A DNA stretch of 64,000 nt from Corynebacterium tuberculostearicum. GTDB taxonomy: Bacteria > Actinomycetota > Actinomycetes > Mycobacteriales > Mycobacteriaceae. The notes under the pieces are model-generated. The model saw nothing but the letters and a program-made list of their open reading frames with translations. It did not search any database and had not been told where the DNA came from. This document shows, piece after piece, positions 52,061 through 61,112 of the stretch. Position 1 is the stretch's first letter. Each line of letters opens with the position of its first letter. Where the stretch lies: contig NZ_CP073092.1 of the NCBI RefSeq assembly GCF_030506365.1, positions 868,001 to 932,000 on the forward strand, written 5' to 3'. A program made the position numbers and the translations under genes.

Positions 52061-53152
52061 TTGATGCTTCGCATACCGCACCTCAAGAAAGTCCTGGTGG
52101 GCTCGGCTTTCGCTGGTGCGTTTTTCCTGGGTTCCCCGGCCGCAGGCGCCCAGGAATTGCCCCAACCGGATTTTGACTCCGCAGGGATTATTAACCAGGT
52201 CCGAGATGGCCTGGCGGGGGTTGGTATCCAAACCCCGCAGGTGGACAAGAGCGTTACCGATGCTGTGGATTCTTCTGTACGCAATGCACACAACGCGGTG
52301 CAACAGAAAGCGCAGCAGGCTCAGTACGCAGAGCCAATGACTAACCCGAACCCTATTGGTCTGGCGGAGCAGGCCACACAACCGGAGTTTAAACCAAAGG
52401 GAACCAACCCAAACTACCAGTGGAAAAATGATGGGTTTTCCAAGGTAGCTGCGGGAAAACCACAGGCGGACTACGTATTGCACCGCGTTCCGGGCTCTAT
52501 GTTTGATGCCCCACGCATCCCTGAAGAGTCCGTTGCCGCCATGAACCAAGGGGAGTCGCTCTACGGCCCAGGCACCCCGCTCTATGTCAATAAGGAAACG
52601 ATGTGCACCTTGACCGTGGCGGGCAACGATAATGCTGGCCGCAAGGTGGGCCTGACCGCCGCGCACTGCGGCAATGTGGGAGACCCTGTTACCTCCGCTG
52701 ATTCTGAGCAAATCGGCCCAACCGGCACTGTAGTGTCTAAGAACGAGGACTTGGATTACGCCGTTATCGAGTTCGGCTCCAAGGCTAAGGTTTCTCGTTC
52801 CTACAACGGTGTAACCGTCAATCAATTGGGTGGTGGCGTAAAGCCGGGTCAGCAGGTGTGCAAGCAGGGTGTTGCTACTGGCAAGACCTGCGGCATGACC
52901 TATCAGCAGGCCAAGAAGATTCAGATTAACCAAGTATGCGCCATGATGGGCGATTCCGGCGCTCCATTGTTGGTCGATGGCCGCCTAGTTGGCTCGATTA
53001 CCGGTGGTTTCCTGCCGGTGAATTTCCCGTGCCGTACCCCACTGCAGGGGCCGGTCCATAACCCAACCGCCGCAACCACCATGGATGCGGTCTTGGAGGA
53101 TATGAATCGCCGTGGCGGCGTAGGCGCTGGTTTCGCGCTACCGCAGGACTAA
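52061..53152 (+). CDS. secreted trypsin-like serine protease (S1)
   Basis: A 363-residue exported protease. The signal peptide ends at AAGAQE (~residue 30); residues ~31-135 are a Gln/Ala-rich prodomain-like region; the chymotrypsin-fold domain follows. The triad is complete: H201 in LTAAHCGN, D231 in EDLDYAVIEF and S298 in MGDSGAPLLVDG. Cys pairs around C181/C202 and C266/C276 suggest disulfides. The protein is likely released or held in the cell wall. Terminated by a hairpin at 53170-53198. Confidence 0.9.
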   Translation: MMLRIPHLKKVLVGSAFAGAFFLGSPAAGAQELPQPDFDSAGIINQVRDGLAGVGIQTPQVDKSVTDAVDSSVRNAHNAVQQKAQQAQYAEPMTNPNPIGLAEQATQPEFKPKGTNPNYQWKNDGFSKVAAGKPQADYVLHRVPGSMFDAPRIPEESVAAMNQGESLYGPGTPLYVNKETMCTLTVAGNDNAGRKVGLTAAHCGNVGDPVTSADSEQIGPTGTVVSKNEDLDYAVIEFGSKAKVSRSYNGVTVNQLGGGVKPGQQVCKQGVATGKTCGMTYQQAKKIQINQVCAMMGDSGAPLLVDGRLVGSITGGFLPVNFPCRTPLQGPVHNPTAATTMDAVLEDMNRRGGVGAGFALPQD

Positions 53153-53169
53153 CCTCGTCCCTGCTCTTC

Positions 53170-53198
53170 GCCCGCTCCCGTTGCTACTGGGAGCGGGC
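53170..53198 (+). terminator. terminator after the serine protease gene
   Basis: A 10-bp GC stem (53170-53179 with 53189-53198), 9-nt loop, followed by ACTTTTAT. Confidence 0.8.
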
Positions 53199-53267
53199 AC
53201 TTTTATGTCTCTGTCTAGTGCCGATAATCACAACTAATCGGCGCTTGTGTGAAACCCTTTTGCGGAC

Positions 53268-53286
53268 TAAGGTTAGGCTTATCTAG
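53268..53286 (+). promoter_or_regulatory. DtxR-type iron-repressor box upstream of feoABC
   Basis: The 19-bp site TAAGGTTAGGCTTATCTAG matches 15 of 19 positions of the DtxR consensus (TTAGGTTAGSCTAACCTAA). It lies ~130 bp before feoA, the place expected for iron-dependent repression of Fe(II) uptake. Match counted by eye. Confidence 0.7.
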
Positions 53287-53414
53287 AAGCCACTTAGGTG
53301 TGGCTAACATCACCGGCGTGAGCCGGACTGAGAGAACCGAGGTGACCCGCGATGTTACAGCTGTCGTTATTGTCCCGCACTCGTACCCAGCAGACCTGCG
53401 AAAGGTCCGAATGT

Positions 53415-53660
53415 ATGCGTGCCGATCAAGCCCCAGTGGACGCATTGGTAGAACTCCCTGAATGCTGCTTGCGGCATGCGATTGAGTCGCAGCCGGCGTT
53501 GGCACTGCGTATGCGTGAACTGGGATTCCGGCCAGGGGTGCGCGTGAAGATGGGGCGCAAGGTGGCCGGCGGGGCGCGCTTGGTTACTATCGGCAGCGCC
53601 CGGTATGCGGTAGACGCGCATACGCTGCGCCAGCTCGAAGTTATCCCGGTAGCAGCATAA
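53415..53660 (+). CDS. feoA: ferrous iron transport protein FeoA
   Basis: An 81-residue SH3-like FeoA. The conserved MRELGFRPGVRVKMGRK motif lies near residue 32, followed by the ARLVTIGSARYAVDA strands. FeoA is a small cytosolic partner of the FeoB transporter. ATG 53415 is taken as start; ATG 53411 is out of frame and longer in-frame reading has no family match. The stop overlaps the feoB ATG by one base. Confidence 0.88.
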   Translation: MRADQAPVDALVELPECCLRHAIESQPALALRMRELGFRPGVRVKMGRKVAGGARLVTIGSARYAVDAHTLRQLEVIPVAA

Positions 53661-55582
53661 TGGCACGCAAAACCGCAGCGCCAAGCTGCCACTCCACATC
53701 CTCCATGCGTATCGCCGCGGAGGGAACACCTGTCCTCGCCTTGGTCGGGGCTCCAAATTCCGGCAAATCTACCTTGTTCAACGCGCTGACCGGAGCGAAA
53801 GTCCAGACCGGCAACTGGCCGGGTACTTCTGTAGAAGTCAGCCGTGGTTTGTGGAATGCGCAGCCAGAGGCCTTCGACATCATCGATCTGCCCGGTGCTT
53901 ATTCCTTGGATCCAATGAGTCCGGACGAGGAATTCACCCGCGACATGCTCGTCGAAGGTCCGCCATGTGAGCGCCCGGATGTGGTTGTGGTGTTGGTGGA
54001 TGCCACCGCACCGGCGCGCGGGCTGAACCTTGCGTTCCAGATCGCGGAGTACCCGTACCGGGTAGTGATTGGGGTGACCAAAGAGGACGTCGCCAAGCAG
54101 CAGGGCATAAGCATCGATATCGCCGCGCTATCGCGCGTCGTTGGCATGCCGGTGGTCAGCGTCAATGGTCGCCGCCGAGAAAACCTAGATGCGCTGGAGG
54201 GCGCCGTTGCAAAAGCAATGCAGACGGAGCCACAGACTATCCGGCCCAACGCCGATGTGGACCAACGTTTTGCGGATCTGGATGCGGCCGAGAAAGTTGC
54301 AGTCAGCCATGAAAATGTGGGGGAGCCACTTAGCCAGCGCGTGGACCGCTTGGTATTGCACCCAGTGCTCGGGCCCATTTTGTTTCTGGCCGTTATGTGG
54401 GCTGTGTTCTTCATTACCACTACGGTCGCAGGACCGCTGCAGGACGGATTGGAGGCGTTCATTACCGGCCCTGTATCCGATGCAGCGCGCAGCATCCTCC
54501 CAGACCATTGGTTGGTAACGGGCCTGCTGGTAGATGGGCTCATCGGTGGTGTGGGCATGGTGCTCACCTTTGCGCCGCTCCTTGCGCTGATGTTTCTGTG
54601 CTTGGCGGTGCTAGAGGATTCCGGTTATATGGCGCGCGCGGCGGTGGTCACTGACCGCGTCATGCGCGCCATCGGTCTGCCCGGCAAGGCCTTTATCCCC
54701 ATTGTGGTGGGCTATGGCTGCAATGTCCCGGCGATTTCGGCTACGCGCGTGCTTGGCGACGTCCGCCATCGCATCCTTACCTGCCTGCTTATCCCCTTCA
54801 CCTCATGTTCGGCCCGGCTCATCGTATTTATGATGCTGGCGCAGGTCTTTTTCCCCGCTCATGCTGGTTCCGCGGTATTCGCCATGTACGTGCTGTCTAT
54901 CGCACTGGTGGTGTTGGTGGGCCTCGCTTTGCGCCGCACGGTGTGGCGGGCCATGCCGTCCGAAGCCCTCGTTATCGACCTTCCGGCTTATCAGCTGCCT
55001 ACGTTTAAACTCACGGTGTCGGTCATGTGGGTAAGGCTCAAAGGATTTTTGCACACCGCCGGAGGCATCATTGTGGCTACGGTCGTAGTCATCTGGTTGC
55101 TGATGTCTATTCCGGTCACTGGTGGGCACTCCTTCAACGAAGAGGCGGTACCGCCGCAAGATTCCGCCTACGGTGCGGTGTCTAAAGCGATGTCCCCTGT
55201 CTTTGCGCCTGCTGGGTTTGATTCTTGGTCCCTAACCGGGCCGCTTGTCACCGGGTTCGTGGCGAAGGAGACTCTCATTTCCACTTGGGCCCAGACGTAT
55301 GCGGTAGAAGACGTCACTGACGATGCACCAGAGGAGCAAGCAGAATCCCCGTTGGCTAGCCATATTCGCGCCGACTTTGATGCGGCCTCTGGTGGGCACG
55401 GGCTGGCTGCGGTGTGGGCGTATATGGTCTTCCTTCTGGCCTATACCCCTTGCGTGGCCACGGTGGCCGCACAGCGGCGAGAAATAGGTTGGAAGTGGAC
55501 CCTCATCGGGTTTGCGCTGCAGCTAGCAACCGCCTGGATCCTTGCGGTAGGAGTATTTCAAATCCTCAAGGTCTTCCTATGA
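53660..55582 (+). CDS. feoB: ferrous iron transporter FeoB
   Basis: A 640-residue Fe(II) permease. N-terminal G domain: G1 VGAPNSGKSTLF (29-40; Ala replaces the usual Asn), the GNWPGTSVEV G2 region, G3 DLPGAYSL and G4 VTKEDV. After a linker there are two gate-like halves: VVGYGCNVPAISATR, with the conserved Cys, and FVAKETLISTWAQ, plus ~8 hydrophobic helices. The C-terminal core ends AYTPCVATVAAQRREIG. Coupled to feoA (1-bp overlap) and to a FeoC-like gene (4-bp overlap). Confidence 0.95.
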   Translation: MARKTAAPSCHSTSSMRIAAEGTPVLALVGAPNSGKSTLFNALTGAKVQTGNWPGTSVEVSRGLWNAQPEAFDIIDLPGAYSLDPMSPDEEFTRDMLVEGPPCERPDVVVVLVDATAPARGLNLAFQIAEYPYRVVIGVTKEDVAKQQGISIDIAALSRVVGMPVVSVNGRRRENLDALEGAVAKAMQTEPQTIRPNADVDQRFADLDAAEKVAVSHENVGEPLSQRVDRLVLHPVLGPILFLAVMWAVFFITTTVAGPLQDGLEAFITGPVSDAARSILPDHWLVTGLLVDGLIGGVGMVLTFAPLLALMFLCLAVLEDSGYMARAAVVTDRVMRAIGLPGKAFIPIVVGYGCNVPAISATRVLGDVRHRILTCLLIPFTSCSARLIVFMMLAQVFFPAHAGSAVFAMYVLSIALVVLVGLALRRTVWRAMPSEALVIDLPAYQLPTFKLTVSVMWVRLKGFLHTAGGIIVATVVVIWLLMSIPVTGGHSFNEEAVPPQDSAYGAVSKAMSPVFAPAGFDSWSLTGPLVTGFVAKETLISTWAQTYAVEDVTDDAPEEQAESPLASHIRADFDAASGGHGLAAVWAYMVFLLAYTPCVATVAAQRREIGWKWTLIGFALQLATAWILAVGVFQILKVFL

Positions 55583-55839
55583 GCCCCACGGAGAAGGTCA
55601 AGGAGACCATCACACAGGGAAATTCCAATCCCGCCGACATAGCACAGGCGACGGGGTTGGGGCAGGGGACCGTGGAGGTAATCTTGGCTTACCTCGAGCG
55701 AAGTGAGGAACTAGTGAGAGAATCGCTGACCTCGTGCCCTAGCGGTGGCTGCGGGAGTTGCTCGCAGGCGGGTGGTTGCTCGGGTGCGGTTGCCGAGCGC
55801 CGCGGCCCAGTTCTGCTCCAGCTGCGGAGAAGACCCTAG
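55579..55839 (+). CDS. feoC: FeoC-like winged-helix protein with Cys cluster
   Basis: An 86-residue protein starting at ATG 55579, overlapping the feoB stop. An N-terminal winged-helix-like part ([20 protein letters not shown], then [15 protein letters not shown]) is followed by a Cys-rich tail with C53, C58, C61 and C67 ([15 protein letters not shown]), suitable for an Fe-S cluster. This is the layout of FeoC-type regulators that adjust FeoB stability or activity. Its end overlaps the convergent hisN stop by 4 bp. Confidence 0.8.
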   Translation: MSPTEKVKETITQGNSNPADIAQATGLGQGTVEVILAYLERSEELVRESLTSCPSGGCGSCSQAGGCSGAVAERRGPVLLQLRRRP

Positions 55840-56618
55840 CCCTGCAGTGCGGCTAGGGCGTGCTTGTGGAGCAGGCCGTTAGAGGCCACGCCGGATCCGC
55901 CGTGCGGGCCGGGGTTGCCGTCAAGATCAGTGAAAGTGCCACCGGCTTCGGTCACGATGAGCGATGGTGCGGCGAGGTCCCAGAGGGAAACCTCCGGTTC
56001 AGCGGCGATGTCCACCGCGCCTTCGGCCACGAGGCAATAGGACCAGAAGTCTCCGTAGCCGCGCAGGCGCCACGTCTTATCAGTAAGCGCGAGGAATCTA
56101 TCGCGCAATCCGCGCTCCGCCCAGCCGGTCAGGGAACTCATGGCCAGTGAAGAATCGGCAAGCTTTTCTACGTGGGAAACGCCCAAGCGCTTCGGTTCGC
56201 CGCCGAAGACGCGATAAGCGCCGGCTCCCTTGGCCGCGTACCAGCGGCGGCGCAGGGCAGGAGCGGAGACGACGGAAACTACAGGCTCGCCGTCTTCTAA
56301 TAGAGAAATCAGCGTGGCCCACACTGGAACGCCGCGCACAAAGTTCTTGGTGCCGTCGATCGGATCGATAACCCACTGGCGGCCCTTATAGCAGGCCTCC
56401 CCGCCGTATTCCTCCCCCAGCACCTCGTCGCGCGGGCGGGAACGCTTGAGGGATTCGCGGATATGTTTCTCACAGGTGAGGTCCGCATCCGATACCGGAG
56501 TCATATCCGGTTTTTCCTTGACGGAAAGATCCGCCGCTTCGAAGCGGTGCATGGTCACCACATCGGCATGGCCCGCTAGCTCGAGCGCGAGGCCCAAGTC
56601 TTCTTTGAACTTACCCAC
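55836..56618 (-). CDS. hisN: histidinol-phosphatase, IMPase type
   Basis: A 260-residue Mg-dependent phosphatase of the inositol-monophosphatase fold. Metal and catalytic motifs: GEEYGG (Glu), [15 protein letters not shown] (the DPxDGT box, ~residue 82) and [17 protein letters not shown] (WDxAA, ~207). In C. glutamicum the gene at this locus is hisN, catalysing L-histidinol-phosphate dephosphorylation. It overlaps the upstream paralogue by 8 bp. The assignment to histidine synthesis rests on synteny, as the fold also serves inositol phosphates. Confidence 0.85.
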   Translation of the reverse strand: MGKFKEDLGLALELAGHADVVTMHRFEAADLSVKEKPDMTPVSDADLTCEKHIRESLKRSRPRDEVLGEEYGGEACYKGRQWVIDPIDGTKNFVRGVPVWATLISLLEDGEPVVSVVSAPALRRRWYAAKGAGAYRVFGGEPKRLGVSHVEKLADSSLAMSSLTGWAERGLRDRFLALTDKTWRLRGYGDFWSYCLVAEGAVDIAAEPEVSLWDLAAPSLIVTEAGGTFTDLDGNPGPHGGSGVASNGLLHKHALAALQG

Positions 56619-57444
56619 GGAGCCAATCCTCCATTTGATCCACTACCTGTTTATTGCCGGCTAGGCACCATTCGACGCCGCCGGCTTCTACCTTGCGGGC
56701 TGCACCGCCGGCCGCCTCAACGAGAGCTTTGCCGGGGAACCAGTCCCAGTCCGCCACCGAGTGCTGCATCCATGCGCCCCATGTGCCATCGGCTACAGAG
56801 GCAAGGTCAACAGAACCGGCGCCGAGCATACGGACTGTAGCAAAGTTTTCCGCTACGCGTTGCCACGCCCCGCGGATATTCTCATCCACCAGCGAGGTTG
56901 GGTGCAAGTAGGTAGAAAGCGAAATCTGCTCGGCCGGCTTATCCTCCAGACGAGCCACCTCCTTGCCATCCAGCGAAGTGGGGAAGTCGTGGCCACCGAA
57001 CCACGTATAGCCCATGGCTGGGCGGTGAACGGCGCCGAGGGTGATCCCGGTGGCGTCGGCAAGCGCGAGGGCAGAGCACCAATAATCGGATCCGGAGGAG
57101 AAATTATAAGTGCCATCGACTGGGTCAATGACCCAGGTGCGGCCGGACTGGGACTCGCGGGCCGCACCCTCTTCGCCGAGGATGCCGTCTTCCGGACGCA
57201 CGGCCTCGAGCACGCCCGCAACGAAGCGCTCGGCCGCCCGGTCCGCATCCGTAACAACGTCCGAGATAGAAGTCTTGTGCTCTACGTCGACGCCCATCTC
57301 GCGCAAGCGCCAGGCCAGGCGGCCGGCGTTATAGACAAGGGCCTGCGCTAGGTGCGCATCCCCGTCATCCGCGTGCGCGACAATGAAGGTCTTGATGACC
57401 GCATCGATCATCTCCTGCAAGCTCGGCTTTTGATCCATGCCCAC
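56611..57444 (-). CDS. inositol monophosphatase family protein
   Basis: A 277-residue paralogue of His[24 protein letters not shown] (DPxDGT box) and [17 protein letters not shown] (the WDxxxG motif) are all conserved. Likely substrates are myo-inositol-1-phosphate or related sugar phosphates, needed for phosphatidylinositol and mycothiol; this is a family inference. GTG 57444 is chosen because a TAGGGT hexamer sits 7 nt upstream; ATG 57438 is an alternative. Divergent from prfB. Confidence 0.82.
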   Translation of the reverse strand: MGMDQKPSLQEMIDAVIKTFIVAHADDGDAHLAQALVYNAGRLAWRLREMGVDVEHKTSISDVVTDADRAAERFVAGVLEAVRPEDGILGEEGAARESQSGRTWVIDPVDGTYNFSSGSDYWCSALALADATGITLGAVHRPAMGYTWFGGHDFPTSLDGKEVARLEDKPAEQISLSTYLHPTSLVDENIRGAWQRVAENFATVRMLGAGSVDLASVADGTWGAWMQHSVADWDWFPGKALVEAAGGAARKVEAGGVEWCLAGNKQVVDQMEDWLRG

Positions 57445-57493
57445 CATTGTCACCCTAAACGCGGCCGATGGCTAATTATGCCGGCCGGGTGGG

Positions 57494-57499
57494 TAGGAT
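57494..57499 (+). promoter_or_regulatory. predicted -10 element (leaderless) of prfB
   Basis: TAGGAT ends 8 nt before ATG 57508; no ribosome-binding site separates them. The same hexamer precedes sigH. Confidence 0.45.
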
Positions 57500-57507
57500 T
57501 GGGGCCT

Positions 57508-58611
57508 ATGCGTCCCGAAGTAACAGCACGGCTCAAGCAATTGGAAACCACCCTGACCACCATCGAGAAGGTCATGGACCCGGAGGCTTTGGCTGCCCGC
57601 ATTCGGGAACTAGAGGCCCAGGCCGGCGACCCATCCCTGTGGGATGACCCCGCCCACGCGCAACAGGTCACCTCCGAGCTTTCCGCAGCGCAGGCCAAGG
57701 TTCGCAAGTTGGAATCGCTGCGCGGGCGCTTAGAGGACATGCCCGTGATGTATGAACTCGCGGAAGAAGAGGGCGATACCTCCCTGGCGGATGATGAGCT
57801 TGATTCCCTGGAATCTGCCATCGAATCGCTGGAGGTCACCACCATGCTTTCTGGTGAGTATGACCCGCGTGAGGCGGTTATCAATATCCGCTCTGGCGCC
57901 GGCGGTGTGGACGCGGCCGACTGGGCCGAGATGCTCATGCGCATGTACACGCGGTGGGCGGAAAAGCACGGTCACAAGGTGGATGTCTATGACATCTCTT
58001 ATGCGGAGGAGGCCGGCATCAAGTCTGCGACCTTTGTCGTCCACGGTGAATACATGTATGGCCAGCTCTCCGTGGAGCAGGGTGCCCACCGCCTGGTGCG
58101 CATCTCGCCCTTTGATAACCAGGGCCGGCGCCAGACCTCCTTCGCCGAGGTCGAAGTCCTGCCGGTGGTGGAGCAGACCGACCACATCGATATCCCGGAT
58201 AATGATGTGCGCGTCGATGTCTATCGGTCTTCTGGTCCGGGCGGCCAGTCCGTCAATACCACCGACTCGGCGGTGCGCCTGACCCACATTCCCACCGGCA
58301 TTGTGGTGACCTGCCAGAACGAAAAGTCGCAGATTCAAAATAAGGCCTCGGCCATGCGCGTGCTGCAGGCGAAGCTGCTGGAGCGCAAGCGCCAGGAGGA
58401 GCAGGCCGAGCTCGATGCGTTGGGCGCCGGTGGCAACGCCTCTTGGGGCAATCAGATGCGTTCCTACGTGCTGCACCCGTACCAGATGGTCAAAGACCTT
58501 CGCACCAATTTTGAGGTGGGCGATCCCTCCAAGGTGCTCGATGGCGATATCGATGGCTTCCTTGAATCCGGCATCCGCTGGCGTATGCAGCAACAAGAAG
58601 ACCAAGATTAG
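57508..58611 (+). CDS. prfB: peptide chain release factor 2
   Basis: A 367-residue RF2 recognising UGA and UAA. The codon-recognition tripeptide SPF is in [11 protein letters not shown] (~residue 204) and the peptidyl-hydrolysis motif GGQ in [20 protein letters not shown] (~residue 245). The gene is one uninterrupted frame, without the programmed +1 frameshift of many bacteria, as is usual in actinobacteria. The stop codon TAG is directly followed by the 83-bp repeat copy B. Confidence 0.96.
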   Translation: MRPEVTARLKQLETTLTTIEKVMDPEALAARIRELEAQAGDPSLWDDPAHAQQVTSELSAAQAKVRKLESLRGRLEDMPVMYELAEEEGDTSLADDELDSLESAIESLEVTTMLSGEYDPREAVINIRSGAGGVDAADWAEMLMRMYTRWAEKHGHKVDVYDISYAEEAGIKSATFVVHGEYMYGQLSVEQGAHRLVRISPFDNQGRRQTSFAEVEVLPVVEQTDHIDIPDNDVRVDVYRSSGPGGQSVNTTDSAVRLTHIPTGIVVTCQNEKSQIQNKASAMRVLQAKLLERKRQEEQAELDALGAGGNASWGNQMRSYVLHPYQMVKDLRTNFEVGDPSKVLDGDIDGFLESGIRWRMQQQEDQD

Positions 58612-58694
58612 GTCCATACTGATCGGGCTGAATTGAACGCAAAAAGGCCGAACTGAGGGGAGAAAATCCTCAGTTCGGCCTGATCTCTATGGAC
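58612..58694. repeat. 83-bp palindromic repeat, copy B
   Basis: Same length and layout as copy A: outer arms starting GTCCAT and ending ATGGAC, an inner hairpin AGGCCGAACTGAGG with its perfect complement, and a loop of 9 nt. It begins on the base after the prfB stop and ends on the base before the AbgT stop, so it is the entire intergenic space. It can act as a bidirectional terminator. Confidence 0.85.
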
Positions 58695-60314
58695 TTAACC
58701 CGCGTAGTCCATCGGCGCGCCTGGTCCCAGCGGAATGCCGATGAGATACCAGATGACGAAGAAGGCGAACCAACTCACCAGCATGCACAGCGAGTAGGGC
58801 AGCGCCAGCGACATCAAAGTACCCACGCCTGCTGGCTTGTAATAGCGCTGCAGGAAGGTCAACGCCAAGGCGAAGTAAGGCGACATTGGGGTGATGATAT
58901 TTGTCGGGGAGTCACCGATACGGAAGAGCATCTGGGAGACCTCAGGCGAGACGCCCACATACATCATCATCGGCACGATGACCGGGGCCATCAGGGCCCA
59001 CTGGGCGGAACCGGAGGTGATGAAGAGGTTGAGCAGTGCGACCATGGCCACCAGTGCCGCAAACATGACTAGCGGCGGCAAAGACCAGTGTTGGAGCAAT
59101 TCGGAGCCCTTAATCGCAGTCCACACGCCCAAGTTCGACCACTCGAACCAGGCCAGGAACTGTGCCACCGCGAAGAAGAGGACCAGCATGGGAACGAGGG
59201 TCTCGATGCCCTTGGCCATAAACTCCGGCACATCAGCAGCTGACTTCACGGTGCCTGCCGCCAGGCCGTAGACAATGCCGCACACCAAGAAAGCCAGGGC
59301 AATCGGCACCGCGATGGCGCTAATCAGAGGCGATTCCATGAAGCTATCCCCCTGGCTCGCCAGCGGGGAGCCGGGGATAAAGAGCAAGGCAAAGAAGGCG
59401 GCAAGGAAGACCACCAGCGCGATGCCGGAAGCAATCAGACCACGCTGCTCGTTGGGCTTGATGCGCATCGCCTCTTCATCATCGGTGAAGTCGTACTCCT
59501 CACCCTCCTCTGCATTCGCGCCGGCCCCACCGGCGGCCTTGGAAAAGGACACCTCTTCATAATTGATGTGGTCATGGTCCACCAGCTCGCGGGCCTTTTT
59601 GACCATGAGGAATTCCGTGACCGCGGTAATGATAAGCGAGAGCACCACGGCGGAAGGGATGACAAAGAAGATATTGGCCAGCGGGCTGACCTCATATTCT
59701 GGGTCCACAAACTGTGCTGCCGGGGTAGAAATACCCGCCAGCAGGAGGTCGGTGATATTGAGAATCAGCGAGGCATTAAAGCCGGCAGACGATGCCGCAA
59801 AGGCCACCATCGCGCCCACGATGGGGGAACGGCCCACGGCGTGGAAAGCCATTGCGCCCAGCGGGATCAGGATGACGTAAATGGCATCAGAGGCCACGGA
59901 GCCGGTCACGCCGGCCAGCGCCACAACGAAGGTCAGCATTTTCGCACTAACCTTGGTCACCATCGCGCGCACCAACGCGGAAAGCAGTCCAGACTGCTCC
60001 GCCACGGCCACGCCGAGCATTACGGCAAGGATGACGCCGAGCGGCGGGAAGCTGGTGAAGTTCTCCACTGCATCAGTAACCATGCGCGAGATATTCTCGG
60101 TGGTCAGCAGGGATTCGACTTCGATGGTATCGCCGGTCTTGGGGTCCTCGGCGGTCATGCCGACGAGGTGTCCAAGCCAAGAGGTCACAGCGACGATGGC
60201 TGCGAGGATGACGAAGAGCCAGAATGGATCCGGCAGCTTATTGCCAATCTTTTCCACAGTGCCCAGGAAGCCGCTTGCAGAACGTGGTTTTTCTTTAGTT
60301 TCGGTTTCGGCCAT
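58695..60314 (-). CDS. AbgT-family transporter
   Basis: A 539-residue membrane protein of the AbgT family (p-aminobenzoyl-glutamate uptake in E. coli; antimetabolite efflux in some other bacteria). About 11-12 hydrophobic segments; family blocks include LPDPFWLFVILAAIVAVTSW (N-terminal), ASSAGFNASLILNITDLLLA, FITSGSAQWALMAPVIVPMM and RIGDSPTNIITPMSPYF. ATG 60314 (MAETETKEKPRS) is preferred to the upstream GTG-like extension. It interrupts the usual prfB-ftsE neighbourhood in the opposite orientation. Substrate is not predictable. Confidence 0.85.
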   Translation of the reverse strand: MAETETKEKPRSASGFLGTVEKIGNKLPDPFWLFVILAAIVAVTSWLGHLVGMTAEDPKTGDTIEVESLLTTENISRMVTDAVENFTSFPPLGVILAVMLGVAVAEQSGLLSALVRAMVTKVSAKMLTFVVALAGVTGSVASDAIYVILIPLGAMAFHAVGRSPIVGAMVAFAASSAGFNASLILNITDLLLAGISTPAAQFVDPEYEVSPLANIFFVIPSAVVLSLIITAVTEFLMVKKARELVDHDHINYEEVSFSKAAGGAGANAEEGEEYDFTDDEEAMRIKPNEQRGLIASGIALVVFLAAFFALLFIPGSPLASQGDSFMESPLISAIAVPIALAFLVCGIVYGLAAGTVKSAADVPEFMAKGIETLVPMLVLFFAVAQFLAWFEWSNLGVWTAIKGSELLQHWSLPPLVMFAALVAMVALLNLFITSGSAQWALMAPVIVPMMMYVGVSPEVSQMLFRIGDSPTNIITPMSPYFALALTFLQRYYKPAGVGTLMSLALPYSLCMLVSWFAFFVIWYLIGIPLGPGAPMDYAG

Positions 60315-60409
60315 TGTATCGGCACTTTCTGTCGATCGCTCGGAACAAATTAGTGTCTTAGACCACATTACTTAAATATAGTTCACAGCGCGGTGTCAAC
60401 TTTAGTTGC

Positions 60410-60415
60410 TACAGT
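60410..60415 (+). promoter_or_regulatory. predicted -10 element (leaderless) of ftsE
   Basis: TACAGT ends 7 nt before GTG 60423, without a ribosome-binding site. Confidence 0.45.
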
Positions 60416-60422
60416 GATTCGC

Positions 60423-61112
60423 GTGATTAGATTCGACAACGTGACTAAGGCTTACTCCGCCGAGTCTCGCCCAGCGCTCGACGGGGTGTCCTTCGAGATT
60501 GCGGATGGCGAATTCGCCTTCCTCATTGGCCCGTCTGGCTCCGGTAAGTCCACCTTCCTGGAGCTCATGGTGCGCTATAGCAATGTGACCAAGGGCGATA
60601 TTTATTTCGATGATTTCCACGTCAATGAGCTTTCGGGCAAGCAGATCAACGCGCTGCGTCAGTCCATTGGCTATGTCTTCCAGGACTTTCGCCTGCTTCC
60701 CAAGCTGACGGTGTATCAAAACGTGGCCTTTGCGCTCGAGGTCATTGGCAAGAGCAAGTACCGCATCTCCACCTCGGTCCCGCAGGTTTTAGACCTGGTG
60801 GGCCTAGAGGATCGCCGCGATGCGTATCCGCACGAGCTTTCCGGTGGCGAGCAGCAGCGCGTGGCCATTGCGCGCGCCGTGGTCAATCGGCCGAAGCTGC
60901 TGCTTGCCGACGAACCCACGGGCAACCTCGATCCCTCCACCGCCGACGAGATCATGGACTTGCTGCTGGGAATCAACCGCCGTGGCACCACCGTGGTGAT
61001 GTCCACCCACAATGCCCGCGCCGTCAATAGGGCACGCAAGCGTGTGCTGGAGCTGCGCAATGGAGTCCTCGTGCGCGACGAGCACGAGGCGATGTATGAG
61101 GGGGAAGCATGA
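60423..61112 (+). CDS. ftsE: cell-division ABC ATPase FtsE
   Basis: A 229-residue ABC ATPase that, with FtsX, activates peptidoglycan hydrolases at the septum. Walker [17 protein letters not shown] (~33-48), Q-loop YVFQDFRLL, signature [16 protein letters not shown] (~140-155), Walker [14 protein letters not shown] and the switch His in MSTHNA. GTG 60423 ([12 protein letters not shown]) is the start by family comparison. It overlaps ftsX by 4 bp. Confidence 0.95.
   Translation: MIRFDNVTKAYSAESRPALDGVSFEIADGEFAFLIGPSGSGKSTFLELMVRYSNVTKGDIYFDDFHVNELSGKQINALRQSIGYVFQDFRLLPKLTVYQNVAFALEVIGKSKYRISTSVPQVLDLVGLEDRRDAYPHELSGGEQQRVAIARAVVNRPKLLLADEPTGNLDPSTADEIMDLLLGINRRGTTVVMSTHNARAVNRARKRVLELRNGVLVRDEHEAMYEGEA

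Noticed and set aside
53295..53360. TPP-riboswitch-like CTGAGA motif upstream of feoA
   Set aside because: The rest of the thi-box consensus is absent, and the downstream genes concern iron, not thiamine.
53249..53461. Small 70-codon frame between the serine protease gene and feoA
   Set aside because: It overlaps the DtxR box and the feoA start in another frame and has no recognisable features.
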